This document shows positions 63,941 to 64,000 of a DNA stretch of 64,000 nucleotides, in pieces. The translations under genes and the position numbers were made by a program. This DNA is from an uncultured Alistipes sp. (GTDB lineage: Bacteria; Bacteroidota; Bacteroidia; Bacteroidales; UBA932), in NCBI GenBank assembly GCA_900544175.1, contig UQUN01000008.1, forward strand, positions 17,939 to 81,938, in the 5' to 3' direction. Numbering within the stretch: position 1 is the first letter of the stretch; each line of letters starts with the position of its first letter. The notes under the pieces are model-generated. The model worked only from the letters and a program-made list of their open reading frames with translations, was not told the DNA's origin and did no database searches.

Positions 63941-64000
63941 GCTGTCTTTTTCCTATTATACCATATTTTGAATCTACTATTGCTATATAATAACTTAAAA

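Noticed and set aside
1..64000. CRISPR arrays, tRNA or rRNA genes
   Set aside because: No regularly spaced direct repeats and no tRNA cloverleaf-like segments were noticed in the intergenic regions.

Overview
The window is a 64 kb piece of a chromosome of a Bacteroidota bacterium, most probably a Bacteroidales gut-type anaerobe. The evidence is TAnnTTTG-type -7 promoter elements (several with a TTG/TTTG -33 box 19-20 nt upstream), one-piece PurL, pyruvate phosphate dikinase, NhaD, H-cluster maturases, DUF5723-type and OmpA envelope proteins, and a Bacteroidales-style tyrosine recombinase. I cannot assign a genus. I found no rRNA, tRNA, CRISPR array or insertion sequence.

Layout: (1) 1-2.9 kb, two tandem aldo/keto reductases with a divergent AraC-type regulator. 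(2) 3-12.2 kb, housekeeping: pncB, nhaD, folC, purL and a PIN-PhoH ATPase. (3) 12.2-14.2 kb, a convergent non-coding stretch with inverted repeats, then a small lipoprotein and a metalloprotease-like gene lacking an obvious export signal. (4) 14.3-21 kb, ppdK and a four-gene operon of exported proteins of unknown role (two LPP20-like, one DUF6175-like, one short periplasmic). (5) 21-23.3 kb, hydE and hydF without hydG. (6) 23.3-33 kb, a DUF6913-like protein, a DUF368 (PopT-type) carrier, a large TamB-like protein, mtaB-folB-rsmI-like genes, an MBL hydrolase and a MaoC hydratase. (7) 33-40 kb, a metal-binding HMA protein, a large lipoprotein and a DUF5723 protein in one operon, then a pair of M16 peptidases. 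(8) 40-48.2 kb, a wbpB/E/D-like set for a diacetamido-uronic acid nucleotide sugar, a lone tyrosine recombinase, an OmpA protein, and a three-gene operon of FucP-like permease, sugar mutarotase and a nucleotidyltransferase-GHMP kinase fusion. (9) 48.2-64 kb, a surface polysaccharide locus on the minus strand: WecG-type transferase, an XRE-ImmA regulatory pair, then a closely packed run of glycosyltransferases, acyl- and acetyltransferases, a deacetylase, an O-antigen ligase/polymerase, a frameshifted MBOAT with its SGNH partner, and wecB.

The genes of regions 8 and 9 fit together as a glycan factory: region 8 would supply unusual nucleotide sugars, one by de novo synthesis and one perhaps by salvage, and region 9 would assemble and decorate the polymer. 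The initiating sugar-phosphate transferase and flippase are not in the window and presumably lie beyond position 64000.

The most interesting candidates are the permease-mutarotase-nucleotidyltransferase/kinase operon (a possible salvage route analogous to, but not homologous in layout with, Bacteroides Fkp), the four-gene exported operon, the MBOAT gene broken exactly at a canonical-looking -1 slippery heptamer, the XRE-ImmA promoter with two palindromes, and a HydF in which the His of the HCxxC motif is Gln. Function calls rest on motif recognition by eye; no database search was run.
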